From the NCBI RefSeq assembly GCF_030268225.1, contig NZ_BSQG01000006.1, positions 1-64,000 of the forward strand: DNA of 64,000 nt, given 5' to 3'. Under the pieces are notes generated by a model. It did no database searches, was not told where the DNA came from, and saw only the letters and a list, made by a program, of their open reading frames with translations. This document shows positions 35,825 through 44,392 of the stretch, piece by piece. The stretch's first letter is position 1, and the number at the start of each line of letters is the position of its first letter. Origin of the DNA: Nocardiopsis ansamitocini (GTDB lineage: Bacteria > Actinomycetota > Actinomycetes > Streptosporangiales > Streptosporangiaceae). The position numbers and the translations under genes were made by a program.

Positions 35825-36940
35825 TCAGGCCGCGGCCTCGATCTTGTCCAGCGTCGCCTGGATCTTGTCGCGTGCCTCGGCGGAGATCGGCGCGGAGCCG
35901 GCCTCGTCGGCGGCGGCCTGCTGGCCCTCTTCGCTGATGACGTAGCTCAGGAAGCCCTTCACCAGGTCGGCGTCGCTCTGCTCCGCGTAGCTGAGGCAGG
36001 CGATGTGGTAGCTGACCAGGACGATCGGGTAGACCGAGCTGTCGGAGGTCCCGTAGTCCAGCGTGATGGCGAGGTCGTTGTCGTTGCCCGGGGCGGGCTC
36101 GGCGCTGTCCACGATCGCAGCGGCTGCCTCGGGGCTGTACTCGACGAAGCTGTCACCCACGCCCACGGAGGCGGTGCCCAGTTCGCCGGCGTGCGAGGCG
36201 TCGACGTAGCCGATGGTCCCGTTGCCGCCCTCGACCGCGGAGACCACACCGGAAGAGCCCTGAGCGGCCTCCTTGGGCTCGTAGGGCCACACCTTCTCCG
36301 GCTCGTTGGGCCAGGCGTCGCCGGCGGCGCCGGCCAGGTAGGCGGTGAAGTTCTCGGTGGTGCCGGACTCGTCGGAGCGGTTCACCGGGGTGATCGTGGT
36401 GTCGGGGAGGTCGGCGTCGGGGTTGTCCGCGGCGATGGCCTCGTCGTTCCACGTGGTGATCTCGCCGTTGAAGATGTTGGCGATCACCTCGGGCTTGAGG
36501 TTCAGCGAGTCGATGCCGTCGAGATTGAAGATGACGGCGATCGGGCTGATGTAGACCGGGAGGTTGACGGCGTCGGCGCCGGTGCATCGCTCGGTGGCCA
36601 GGTCCAGCTCCTCGCCCTCGACCGCGCCGTCGGAGCCCGCGAAGGCCACCGCACCGTCGAGGAACTGGTCGACACCCGCGCCGGAACCCACTGCGTCGTA
36701 GTTGACGGTGGTGCCCTCGCAGGAGCCGGTGTAGGCGGCGACCCAGGCCGCCATGGCCTTCTCCTGGGAGCTGGCGCCGGCGCCGGCGAGGGTGCCACCG
36801 CCGTCGACGCAGTCGGCGTTGCCGGCCGCGGTAGCGCCGTCGCCGGCCGGGTCGACGGCCTGGTCGCTGCCGCAGGCGGAGAGCGCAAGGGCGCCGGCGA
36901 GGGTCACGCCCGCGATTCGGCCATACCTAGAGAGCTTCAC
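35825..36940 (-). CDS. pstS: phosphate-binding lipoprotein PstS
   Basis: Extracellular phosphate receptor of the Pst importer, 371 residues. Signal peptide with lipobox LSAC puts the lipid on Cys23, followed by an acidic/Gly linker. The phosphate-binding motifs GAGASSQEKAMAAW, VNRSDESGTTENF and GGNGTIGYV are clear. A PHO box lies about 100 bases upstream, so expression should rise at low phosphate through PhoP. Confidence 0.96.
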   Translation of the reverse strand: MKLSRYGRIAGVTLAGALALSACGSDQAVDPAGDGATAAGNADCVDGGGTLAGAGASSQEKAMAAWVAAYTGSCEGTTVNYDAVGSGAGVDQFLDGAVAFAGSDGAVEGEELDLATERCTGADAVNLPVYISPIAVIFNLDGIDSLNLKPEVIANIFNGEITTWNDEAIAADNPDADLPDTTITPVNRSDESGTTENFTAYLAGAAGDAWPNEPEKVWPYEPKEAAQGSSGVVSAVEGGNGTIGYVDASHAGELGTASVGVGDSFVEYSPEAAAAIVDSAEPAPGNDNDLAITLDYGTSDSSVYPIVLVSYHIACLSYAEQSDADLVKGFLSYVISEEGQQAAADEAGSAPISAEARDKIQATLDKIEAAA

Positions 36941-37042
36941 AGCCCGGGGGTCCTTCCTTTGAGCATGGTCACCTGTGGACGAGTTCGACTGCCGTTCCCG
37001 TCAAATGTGAAGGTAGGCAGCCCAGGTGGCCAGTCGGACCAG

Positions 37043-37064
37043 GGAGGATGAACGAACGGTGAAC
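37043..37064 (-). promoter_or_regulatory. PHO box upstream of pstS
   Basis: On the minus strand two adjoining 11-base direct repeats read GTTCACCGTTC and GTTCATCCTCC, fitting the actinobacterial PhoP-binding repeat GTTCACCCGTT-like. They lie 103-124 bases upstream of the pstS start. Confidence 0.75.
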
Positions 37065-37168
37065 GTGGCGGTGAGAGTCCACGAAAAAGACGCGGCTTTC
37101 TGGTGTCCACCAGATGAACCGCGCCCCTTTTGTGAATTATGTCGGTAACTGAGCTGCGATTATCGCAC

Positions 37169-37189
37169 TGTGTCTATCGAGAAGACACA
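37169..37189 (-). terminator. hairpin between pstS promoter and mshD
   Basis: TGTGTCT and AGACACA flank a seven-base loop. It lies upstream of mshD (start at 38191, end 37223) on the downstream side, about 35 bases after the mshD stop, so it could end the mshD transcript. The stem is short and A+T-rich. Confidence 0.4.
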
Positions 37190-37222
37190 TAGAGTTGCCA
37201 TTGTGTTGGGTCCGCCGAGAGG

Positions 37223-38191
37223 TCAGTTTCCCGGCTTGGCGTACATCACGTCGGCGTCCCACAGGGTGAAGCCCAGCGACTCGTAGAGACGCACCGCAGC
37301 CCGGTTCTCCTCATCCACGTACAGCAGTACCCAGGGCAGACCGCGGTCGCGCAGGTGCACCAGCCCCGCGAGGGTCAGGGCCCGTCCCAGCCCGCTGCCC
37401 TGCCACCGCGGATCGACGCCCACCACGTAGACCTCGCCCACCGCTTCCCCGTCGGTCAGTCCGGCACCGTCGGCGTGCGTCTTGGTCCAGTGGTAGCCGG
37501 CCACGTCGCCGCTGCCGTGTTCGACGGCCACGAAGAAGCCGGCGGGGTCGAACCAGTCTTCGGCTTCGCGTTGGCGCAGGTCCTCCAAAGTGATCTGCCC
37601 CTGCTCCGGGTGGTCGGCGAAGGCACGCGCGTTGGCGGTCAGCCAGCCCGCCTCGTCCTCGCCCACTCGGAAAGCCCGCAGCTCCAACCGTTGCGCGGTC
37701 TCGGGGCGCAGGACCGGCGCGGGCAGGTCGGGGACCGGCGCGCCTGCCGACGTGTTCAGTGCCATCCGCATCTTCAACAGCCCCCGGACCTGCTCCAGTC
37801 CGGCGGAACGGGCAAGAGCCACCGCGCCCGGCAGGCGTCCGTGCGCCCAGACCCGCAGGCCGGGGCCCACGGAGGCGGTCAGCAGGTCCCCCAACAGCCA
37901 TCCACCCAGCCCCTGGCGTCGCCGATCCGGGGCCACCACCAACTCGGCCGACTCGGGTTCGCCCGGCGCGATCTCGGTGAACGCGAAGGCGCTCAGGCGC
38001 TCGCCGTCGGCTTCCTCCTCGTAGAGCAAGGAGAAGCGCCCCGTCCCCTCCGGCGCGCCGTGGCGGACCCGCAGCAGGGTCTGTTCGGACAGGGGGGCCA
38101 CCTGGTCCGCCTCCCGGGCGGCCTCGGCCAGGGCCAGTACGGCGTCGCGACGGCTGGGATCCAGTGCTTCCGCAGTGATGATGTGGCTCAT
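37223..38191 (-). CDS. mshD: mycothiol synthase
   Basis: Last step of mycothiol synthesis: acetylation of Cys-GlcN-Ins by acetyl-CoA. 322 residues with two GNAT domains in tandem; the first is degenerate (APDRRRQGLGGWLLGDLL) and the second has the active acetyl-CoA loop VVGVDPRWQGSGLGRALTL and the end YVDEENRAAVRLYESLGFTLWDAD. ATG 38191 is the start that matches the family N-terminus (ITAEALDPSRRDAVLAL). Mycothiol marks the organism as an actinobacterium. Confidence 0.95.
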   Translation of the reverse strand: MSHIITAEALDPSRRDAVLALAEAAREADQVAPLSEQTLLRVRHGAPEGTGRFSLLYEEEADGERLSAFAFTEIAPGEPESAELVVAPDRRRQGLGGWLLGDLLTASVGPGLRVWAHGRLPGAVALARSAGLEQVRGLLKMRMALNTSAGAPVPDLPAPVLRPETAQRLELRAFRVGEDEAGWLTANARAFADHPEQGQITLEDLRQREAEDWFDPAGFFVAVEHGSGDVAGYHWTKTHADGAGLTDGEAVGEVYVVGVDPRWQGSGLGRALTLAGLVHLRDRGLPWVLLYVDEENRAAVRLYESLGFTLWDADVMYAKPGN

Positions 38192-38234
38192 GGGCCCGAG
38201 CCTATGACCAGTGCGGGGCCATTGGGCGGAGCGG

Positions 38235-39290
38235 TTACTTCCTGCGCCGCTTGCCGGTGTAGGCGCCGCCGACCCTGACCCGCCGGGCCGGTGCAAGCGG
38301 GGCGGACAGGAGCAGGAGCAGGAGCAGGAACATCAACAGGATGCTCGGTGTGATGGAGCCGCGCAGGTCCTGGGACTCCTGGGCCACGGTGGTCGCGGCC
38401 TCCTCGTCCTCGCCCGGGGAGACCAGCGGAAGGTCCAACGGGCCGCTGTCGGCCCCGCTCTCGCCGGGGGCGGTGAGGTCGGGGAGTTGGGCGTTGCCGG
38501 TGGGCAGCCCGAAGCGGTCGTCGGCGGCGTCCGAACGCGTGGTCGAGACGGGGCTGTGCGGTGCCGCCGGACGTCGGATGCCCGGGGAGGAGGGGCGGTT
38601 GGCCGGGGTAGAGGGCCGTGCGGTCGGCGCGCTCGAACTCGGCGGGTTCGACGTCGGCGGCGTCGTGGTCGGCTTGTCCGACGGCGGGGGCGGGGGCGAC
38701 GTGGACGGTGGCGGCGGAGTGCTCGGCTCCGACGGCTCCGGTGAGGGGGCGGGCTTCCTCAGCGTGACCGACCGGGTGATCTCGGTCGTGCCCTTGTGCT
38801 GCTCCCGCGGGCACGACTCGGGCGCCGGCGACGCGCTGGGGTCGGCGGGCGAGGGGGACGGCTCGCGGTCGCAGTCCTCGGGGACGATCGCGTACTCGTA
38901 GGACACCCGCACGGTGAACGCCACCGGCTCGGCGGCCTCCGCGGGCGCCTGGCCGGTGATCGTCGCCGGCGCCTGCCCGCCGGCGTCGAGGGCGGCGGGC
39001 AACCGGGTGATGTTCATCCCCATGCCCGACTCCGTCACCGTGGCACCGGTGATGGTGAGCGCGGTGTCCGTGCGGTTGTTGGTCAGGGTCAGCGGCAGGG
39101 AGAAGTCCGCTCTGGGGGCGACGGTGGGCCCTGCGACACCGAGTCCCAGCGTGCGGGAGTCGGCCCAGGCGGGGGAGGTCAACGACGACCCGATCAGAGT
39201 GCATCCGATGAACACCGCGCACAGCGGAACGCCGGCCCATACCCGCGGGAAGGATCGAGGCGCGGTGGTCGCCGTCGATTCTTTCGGCAT
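38235..39290 (-). CDS. secreted, cell-wall-spanning Pro-rich protein
   Basis: Protein of 351 residues with a signal peptide (about 1-43), a beta-rich extracellular domain (44-165, LPLTLTNNRTDTALTITGA), a long Pro/Ser/Thr-rich stalk (about 190-260) able to cross the wall, and a C-terminal membrane helix (SITPSILLMFLLLLLLLSA) with a basic tail (RRVRVGGAYTGKRRRK). No LPXTG motif was seen. The architecture is that of a surface protein held by its C-terminus. Function unknown. It is on the same strand between mshD and glnR. Confidence 0.7.
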   Translation of the reverse strand: MPKESTATTAPRSFPRVWAGVPLCAVFIGCTLIGSSLTSPAWADSRTLGLGVAGPTVAPRADFSLPLTLTNNRTDTALTITGATVTESGMGMNITRLPAALDAGGQAPATITGQAPAEAAEPVAFTVRVSYEYAIVPEDCDREPSPSPADPSASPAPESCPREQHKGTTEITRSVTLRKPAPSPEPSEPSTPPPPSTSPPPPPSDKPTTTPPTSNPPSSSAPTARPSTPANRPSSPGIRRPAAPHSPVSTTRSDAADDRFGLPTGNAQLPDLTAPGESGADSGPLDLPLVSPGEDEEAATTVAQESQDLRGSITPSILLMFLLLLLLLSAPLAPARRVRVGGAYTGKRRRK

Positions 39291-39542
39291 GCGGGCGGTC
39301 CTCCTCGGTCGGGGCGGCGCCAGGCCGATCTGCGGGCTGGGCGTCCCAAATTAACCCAGTCGCCCGGGTGTGCCTAGCCCGTTTCCGTGCAATGCGGCCG
39401 ATTTCTCGCGAAACCGGCCGCACAGCGACTGCTGTCCAGCATCTTAAGCGTTCCGGCCCTGGATGACGAGCCTTGAGTGACGATCCGTAACGAAGGAATC
39501 ACCCTGCCCCGGGTTCCTGGAAGCCGCGTGTCCACTCCCGGC

Positions 39543-40301
39543 TCAGACCCGGTTGGCGAGCTGCTCCGGGGTTTCGACCTGCCGTGCGGCCTCCTCGCTC
39601 GCCGCCTTGGTGGCGGGATCGGGGACGAACCGGTACCCCACGTTGCGCACGGTGCCGATCAGCGACTCGTATTCGCTGCCGAGCTTGGCGCGCAGACGCC
39701 GCACATGGACGTCGATGGTGCGGGTGCCTCCGAAGTAGTCGTATCCCCACACCTCCTGCAGCAGTTGTGCTCGGGTGAAAACCCGGCCCGGGTGCTGGGC
39801 GAGGAACTTCAGGAGCTCGAACTCCTTGAAGGTCAGGTCCAGGATGCGCCCGCGCAACCGCGCGATGTAGGTGGCCTCGTCGATGGTGAGGTCGCCGCGG
39901 CGGATCTCGTCGGGGTCGTCGGTGGCGCTGTCGGCTTGGCCGATCGACAGACGCAGCCGGGCCTCGACCTCGGCCGGTCCGGCGGAGGTGAGCAGGAAGT
40001 CCGTCACCTGCCAGTCCGGGGTGAGTGCGGCGACGCCGCCCTCGGTGAGAATGGTGATGAGCGGGCAGTCGAGCCCCGTGGTGTTGAGCAGGCGGCACAG
40101 GTTGCGCACCGCTGCGAGGTCGGTCCGGGCGTCCACCAGGATGGCGTCCACCGGCAGGCCCGCCGTACGGTCGTGACCGGGGGTCAGCAGGGCGCTGGCC
40201 TCCGCGGGCGCGATCCGCACCGAGTGCAGGAGCAGCCCGAGTGCGGGCAGGACATGGTCGGACGGTTCGTTGGAGTTCGTCAGTAGCAGGAGATGGCTCA
40301 T
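39543..40301 (-). CDS. glnR: orphan OmpR-type nitrogen regulator GlnR
   Basis: Global nitrogen regulator of actinobacteria, 252 residues. The receiver domain starts [25 protein letters not shown] and has the Asp region ILVDARTDL, but lacks the usual acidic pocket, as GlnR acts as an unphosphorylated dimer. The winged helix is very conserved ([19 protein letters not shown], then [14 protein letters not shown]). ATG 40301 matches the family start; a longer frame to 40394 is not supported. Targets elsewhere include glutamine synthetase genes. It is divergent from the MoaD-like gene. Confidence 0.95.
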   Translation of the reverse strand: MSHLLLLTNSNEPSDHVLPALGLLLHSVRIAPAEASALLTPGHDRTAGLPVDAILVDARTDLAAVRNLCRLLNTTGLDCPLITILTEGGVAALTPDWQVTDFLLTSAGPAEVEARLRLSIGQADSATDDPDEIRRGDLTIDEATYIARLRGRILDLTFKEFELLKFLAQHPGRVFTRAQLLQEVWGYDYFGGTRTIDVHVRRLRAKLGSEYESLIGTVRNVGYRFVPDPATKAASEEAARQVETPEQLANRV

Positions 40302-40407
40302 GCGCTTCTTCCCGTCGCCCGCGCTGCGCGGCTGATCGAAGGCCCCATTGCCCTCGGTGAAAATGCTGTGGAAATTGCCTCCGAGTAAACACAAGGATAA
40401 TCAATCA

Positions 40408-40668
40408 ATGGCAAACGGGACCATGCGGTACTGGGCAGCGGCCAAAGATGCTGCCGGCACGGGGGAGGAGACCCTCGACGCCGACTCCCTGGCCGAGGCA
40501 CTTGACCTGGTAAGGGGCAGGCGCAGCGGCGATCACCGGTTCCTTGAGGTGCTGCGTCGCTCGTCTCTGCTGGTGAACGGGGTGTCTGTGGGAAAACGTC
40601 CGCCCGCGGGCGTGTCGCTGTCCAACGGATGGGTCGTCGAGGTCCTTCCGCCGTTCGCAGGAGGGTGA
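40408..40668 (+). CDS. MoaD/ThiS-family sulfur-carrier protein
   Basis: Protein of 86 residues with a beta-grasp fold and the C-terminal PFAGG, whose terminal Gly-Gly is adenylated and thiocarboxylated to deliver sulfur. A MoaD-like role in molybdopterin synthesis or a ThiS-like role is possible; no molybdenum-cofactor genes are adjacent. AAGGA lies nine bases before ATG 40408. It begins about 107 bases from glnR, with the divergent promoters between them. Confidence 0.82.
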   Translation: MANGTMRYWAAAKDAAGTGEETLDADSLAEALDLVRGRRSGDHRFLEVLRRSSLLVNGVSVGKRPPAGVSLSNGWVVEVLPPFAGG

Positions 40669-40677
40669 TCAGCGGTT

Positions 40678-40959
40678 ATGCCGTTGTGGAAATCAGGTCG
40701 ACGTCACAGTGAAACGCCTCACGTCATTACGATGTTGGGCAAACCGGGCTGCCATCTCTGCGACGAGGCGCTGGCCGTCATCGAGCGGGTCGCCGCCGAC
40801 CTGGACATCCCCTACGAGGTCCGCGACATCACCTGCTCCGATCAAGAGGAGAAGGACGAGTACTGGGAGAAGATCCCGGTCACCTTCATCGACGGTGCGC
40901 AGCACGATTTCTGGCGGGTGAGCGAGTCCCGGCTACGTGCGGCCCTGGCCGGGAAGTAG
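40678..40959 (+). CDS. glutaredoxin-family thiol protein
   Basis: Protein of 93 residues with the redox motif CHLC (MLGKPGCHLCDEALAVIERV) in a DUF836/glutaredoxin-like fold and the cis-proline region KIPVTFIDG. It probably handles small thiols or protein disulfides in an organism using mycothiol. It starts nine bases after the MoaD-like gene, and a co-transcript is likely. It is just upstream of the Rex operator. Confidence 0.85.
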   Translation: MPLWKSGRRHSETPHVITMLGKPGCHLCDEALAVIERVAADLDIPYEVRDITCSDQEEKDEYWEKIPVTFIDGAQHDFWRVSESRLRAALAGK

Positions 40960-41005
40960 CGCCCGGTCCCGACCGCCGTGCGGTTCTGTTAATTCGGCAT
41001 CCACT

Positions 41006-41023
41006 TTGTGCGTGCATTCACAA
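41006..41023. promoter_or_regulatory. Rex operator (ROP) before rex-hem operon
   Basis: TTGTGCGTGCATTCACAA fits the Rex consensus TTGTGAANNNNTTCACAA with intact outer half-sites (TTGTG / TTCACAA). It is 136-153 bases upstream of the rex GTG. Rex bound here would block transcription of its own gene and the linked haem genes when NAD+ is high relative to NADH. Confidence 0.85.
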
Positions 41024-41158
41024 GGGCGTAATCTGGACGCACGGTCTTTTCCGGTTCGGTTCTCGGCGGACACCGGAGGCGCCCCGAATCGGGGCGCGTC
41101 GGTCCGAGGCGTCCGAAGAGGATCAATAACGCCGATAGTCGCCCAGGAGCGCACACCT

Positions 41159-41851
41159 GTGACCAGCCGTACCCCACGGCCTCGGGAGAGGGGAATCCCG
41201 GAGGCGACAGTCGCGAGGCTTCCGCTCTACCTGAGGGCGCTGCACGGTCTGAGCGAGCGTGGCACGCCCACTGTGTCTTCGGAGGAACTGGCCTCGGTGG
41301 CCGGTGTCAACTCCGCAAAATTGCGTAAGGACCTCTCCCACCTGGGGTCCTACGGAACTCGCGGGGTCGGCTATGACGTCGAGTACCTCATCTACCAGAT
41401 CTCCCGTGAGCTTGGTCTCACCCAGGACTGGTCGGTCGCGATCACCGGTGCGGGCAATCTCGGGCGCGCCCTCGCCAACTACGGGGGTTTCGGCACGCGG
41501 GGCTTCCGGATCGCCGCGCTCCTGGACGCCGATCCGGCCATGGTGGGCCATGAGGTCGCGGGCCTTCAGGTGCGGCATATTGACACTCTTGAAGACGTTG
41601 TCGCCAAGGAGAACGTCTCCATATGCGTCATCGCGACCCCGGCCGCGGCGGCCCAGGGGGTGTGTGACCGGTTCGTCGGTGCCGGAGTGACCAGCATCCT
41701 GAACTTCGCTCCGATGGTCCTCAATGTGCCGGACCATGTGGATGTGCGTAAGGTCGATCTATCCATCGAACTCCAAATCCTCGCCTTCCACGAACAGCGC
41801 AAGGCCGGCGGGGACAAAGGGCCCGAATGGGTCGGCGCCCTGGACCAGTGA
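41159..41851 (+). CDS. rex: redox-sensing transcriptional repressor Rex
   Basis: DNA-binding redox sensor, 230 residues. The winged helix (about 1-80) has SSEELASVAGVNSAKLRKDLSHLGSYGTRGVGYDV, and the Rossmann domain has the loop ITGAGNLGRALANYGGF that distinguishes NADH from NAD+. GTG 41159 follows AGGAG. The operator at 41006-41023 suggests autoregulation. It is the first gene of rex-hemA-hemC-hemD-hemB, an order known from Streptomyces. Confidence 0.96.
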   Translation: MTSRTPRPRERGIPEATVARLPLYLRALHGLSERGTPTVSSEELASVAGVNSAKLRKDLSHLGSYGTRGVGYDVEYLIYQISRELGLTQDWSVAITGAGNLGRALANYGGFGTRGFRIAALLDADPAMVGHEVAGLQVRHIDTLEDVVAKENVSICVIATPAAAAQGVCDRFVGAGVTSILNFAPMVLNVPDHVDVRKVDLSIELQILAFHEQRKAGGDKGPEWVGALDQ

Positions 41852-41936
41852 GGTGGCCGGGGCCGGCGCGCGCGTAGGCGGGCGGGTGCCGAGTCGTGAC
41901 AAAAGCGTTGAGCAACGTGCCTGCATTGGAGTACGG

Positions 41937-43379
41937 ATGAGTGTCCTCGCCGTTGGGATGAGCCACCGAAGCTCGCCCGTGGCGCTGCTTGAGCGCGTTG
42001 CCCTGAGTGGCGAGGTGCGCCTCAAGGTCATGTCCGAGATCATGGGCGCGACAGCGGTCAACGAGGTGATGATGGTCGCCACGTGCAACCGCGTCGAGGT
42101 CTATGCCGACGTCGACCAGTTCCACCCCGGTGTCGCCGCGATCTCCGAGCTGCTCTCCTGGCACACGGGCGTCTCGCTCGGTGAACTCACCCGCCACCTC
42201 TACGTCCACTACGAGGAACGCGCAGTCCAGCACCTGTTCTCGGTGGCCTGCGGTCTGGACTCGATGGTCGTGGGTGAGGGCCAGATCCTGGGGCAGGTCC
42301 GCAACTCCCTCAAGGACGCCCAGCAGGCGGGAACGCTGGGCCGGGTCCTCAACGACCTCGGCCAGCGGGCCCTGAGGGTCGGCAAGCGCGCCCACACCGA
42401 CACCCACCTCGACCAGGCCGGCGCGGGGATGGTCACCCTCGGTCTCGCCGTCGCCCAGCAACACCTGCCCGCGGCCTCCGCCGACGCCGCCCGTTCGGGC
42501 GCCCGCTGCCCCATGGACGACGCACATGCGGGGATCGCCGGCGAGATCGCGGCCGCGCTGCCCCGGCCCCAGAACCTCACCGGTTACCGCGTCATGGTGC
42601 TCGGAGCGGGCTCGATGAGCGCGTTGTCGGCCAACACCGTGGCCCGCCAGGGAGCCAGCTCCGTCATCGTGGCCAACCGCACCTTCGAACGCGCCGCACG
42701 CCTGGCCGAGTGCCTCACCGAGGCATACGACTCCCTGGCCGGCAGAGCCGTTCCCTTTGCGGACGCCGCCGCCCACCTGGCAGAGGTGGACCTGGTCATC
42801 TCCTGTACCGGAGCGCAGGGACTCGTCCTCGACGCCCCCGACGTCGCAGCCGCCATCCGCAACCGCCCGGGCCGCCCCCTGGTGTTCGTGGACCTCGCAC
42901 TGCCGCACGACATCGACCCGGCCGTCCGCGAGCTGCCCGGCGCGATCCTCATCGACATCGAAGACCTGCGCGCCGCCGCGCAGGCTGCCACCGGCTCCGC
43001 CACCAGCGCCGCAGACGTCTCCGTCGTTCGCGACATCGTGGACGAGGAGGTCGCCGAGTACCAGTCGGTGCGCCGCGCCGAGAGCGTCGCTCCCACCATC
43101 GTCGCCCTGCGCGGCAAGGCTCGCACGGTCGTCGACACCGAGCTCGCCCGGTTGAACGGGCGGCTTCCCGACCTCGACGACAAGGCCCGGGGTGAGATCA
43201 CCCACGCCCTGCGCCGCGTCGCGGACAAGCTCCTGCACCAGCCCACGGTCCGCGTCAAGCAGCTCGCGGCCCAGCCCGACGGAGGGGCGTACGAGGCGGC
43301 GCTGCGGGCTCTGTTCGACCTCGACCCCGCGATCACCGACGCGGTCGCCACCCCCAAGCCCGCCGCCGAGGAGAGCTGA
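41937..43379 (+). CDS. hemA: glutamyl-tRNA reductase
   Basis: First step of the C5 pathway of tetrapyrrole synthesis, reducing glutamyl-tRNA to glutamate-1-semialdehyde. 480 residues. The catalytic Cys50 is in ATCNRVEVY, the substrate pocket has ACGLDSMVVGEGQILGQV, and the NADPH loop is VMVLGAGSMS. An insert of about 35 residues (SADAARSGARCPMDDAHAGI) precedes the NADPH domain, as in other actinobacteria. ATG 41937 matches the family start. Confidence 0.97.
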   Translation: MSVLAVGMSHRSSPVALLERVALSGEVRLKVMSEIMGATAVNEVMMVATCNRVEVYADVDQFHPGVAAISELLSWHTGVSLGELTRHLYVHYEERAVQHLFSVACGLDSMVVGEGQILGQVRNSLKDAQQAGTLGRVLNDLGQRALRVGKRAHTDTHLDQAGAGMVTLGLAVAQQHLPAASADAARSGARCPMDDAHAGIAGEIAAALPRPQNLTGYRVMVLGAGSMSALSANTVARQGASSVIVANRTFERAARLAECLTEAYDSLAGRAVPFADAAAHLAEVDLVISCTGAQGLVLDAPDVAAAIRNRPGRPLVFVDLALPHDIDPAVRELPGAILIDIEDLRAAAQAATGSATSAADVSVVRDIVDEEVAEYQSVRRAESVAPTIVALRGKARTVVDTELARLNGRLPDLDDKARGEITHALRRVADKLLHQPTVRVKQLAAQPDGGAYEAALRALFDLDPAITDAVATPKPAAEES

Positions 43380-43380
43380 C

Positions 43381-44331
43381 ATGGCCCCGGTTCCCGCACG
43401 CCTGGGCACTCGCCGCAGCACCATGGCCACCAGCCAGTCCCAGCTGGTCGCGGACGCCATCACCGAGCACACCGGTGTCCCGATCGAACTGGTGCTCATC
43501 ACCAGTTTCGGCGACGTCACCAAGGCCCACCTGACCCAGCTCGGTGGAACCGGCGTCTTCGTCAACGCGCTGCGCGACGAGCTGCTGGCCGGCAGCGTCG
43601 ACTTCGCCGTGCACTCCCTCAAGGACCTGCCCACCGCACCCGCCGACGGACTCACCCTCGCCGCGATCCCCGAACGCGACGACCCCCGCGACGCCCTGTG
43701 CGCCCGTGACGGCCTCAAGTTCGCCGACCTGCCTGCCGGCGCGACGATCGGCACCGGTTCGCCCAGGCGGGTCGCCCAACTGGCCGCGCTGCGGCCCGAC
43801 CTGCGCTACCTGCCGATCCGCGGCAATGCCGAGACCCGCCTGGGCAAGGTGACCTCCGGTGAGCTCGACGCGGTCGTACTGGCCTACGCCGGTCTGGTCC
43901 GCGTGGGCCGCGTCGACGACGTCACCGACGTGTTCGAGCCAGAGCAGATGCTTCCCGCGCCTGGGCAGGGCGCGCTCGCCGTGGAGTGCCCCATCGGCGT
44001 GGCCGCACTGGACTACCTCACCGCCGTCGATCACCTCGAAACCAGGGCAGCCGTTACCGCCGAACGCGTGGTCCTGGCCGAGTTGGAGGCCGGCTGCGCC
44101 GCACCCGTCGGGGCCTATGCCGAGTTCACGGGGCAGGGGCGCCTGCGCCTGCGCGCCGCGGTGGTGTCCACCGACGGCGCGGAGGCCGTACGCATGGAGC
44201 GCGCCGTCTCCACCAGCGACTTCCCCGACTCCGTCGAGGCGGCCGCGCACCTCGGCCGCGACCTCGCGCGCGAGATGATCGCGCATGGGGCGGACCGGAT
44301 TGTGGCAGAAGCGGCCCAGAGAGACAGCTAG
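43381..44331 (+). CDS. hemC: porphobilinogen deaminase (hydroxymethylbilane synthase)
   Basis: Joins four porphobilinogens to hydroxymethylbilane. 316 residues. The dipyrromethane cofactor Cys239 is in AELEAGCAAPVGA, and FVNALRDELLAG, VHSLKDLPT and IGTGSPRRVAQL are clear. ATG 43381 follows the hemA stop by one base, so translation is coupled. A short conserved N-terminus suggests no leader is missing. Confidence 0.97.
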   Translation: MAPVPARLGTRRSTMATSQSQLVADAITEHTGVPIELVLITSFGDVTKAHLTQLGGTGVFVNALRDELLAGSVDFAVHSLKDLPTAPADGLTLAAIPERDDPRDALCARDGLKFADLPAGATIGTGSPRRVAQLAALRPDLRYLPIRGNAETRLGKVTSGELDAVVLAYAGLVRVGRVDDVTDVFEPEQMLPAPGQGALAVECPIGVAALDYLTAVDHLETRAAVTAERVVLAELEAGCAAPVGAYAEFTGQGRLRLRAAVVSTDGAEAVRMERAVSTSDFPDSVEAAAHLGRDLAREMIAHGADRIVAEAAQRDS

Positions 44332-44392
44332 CACTGGATGTCCCATCCGCGCAGCACCACCGGGGCAGGCCAGGCAAGTACGAAGGAGTCAA

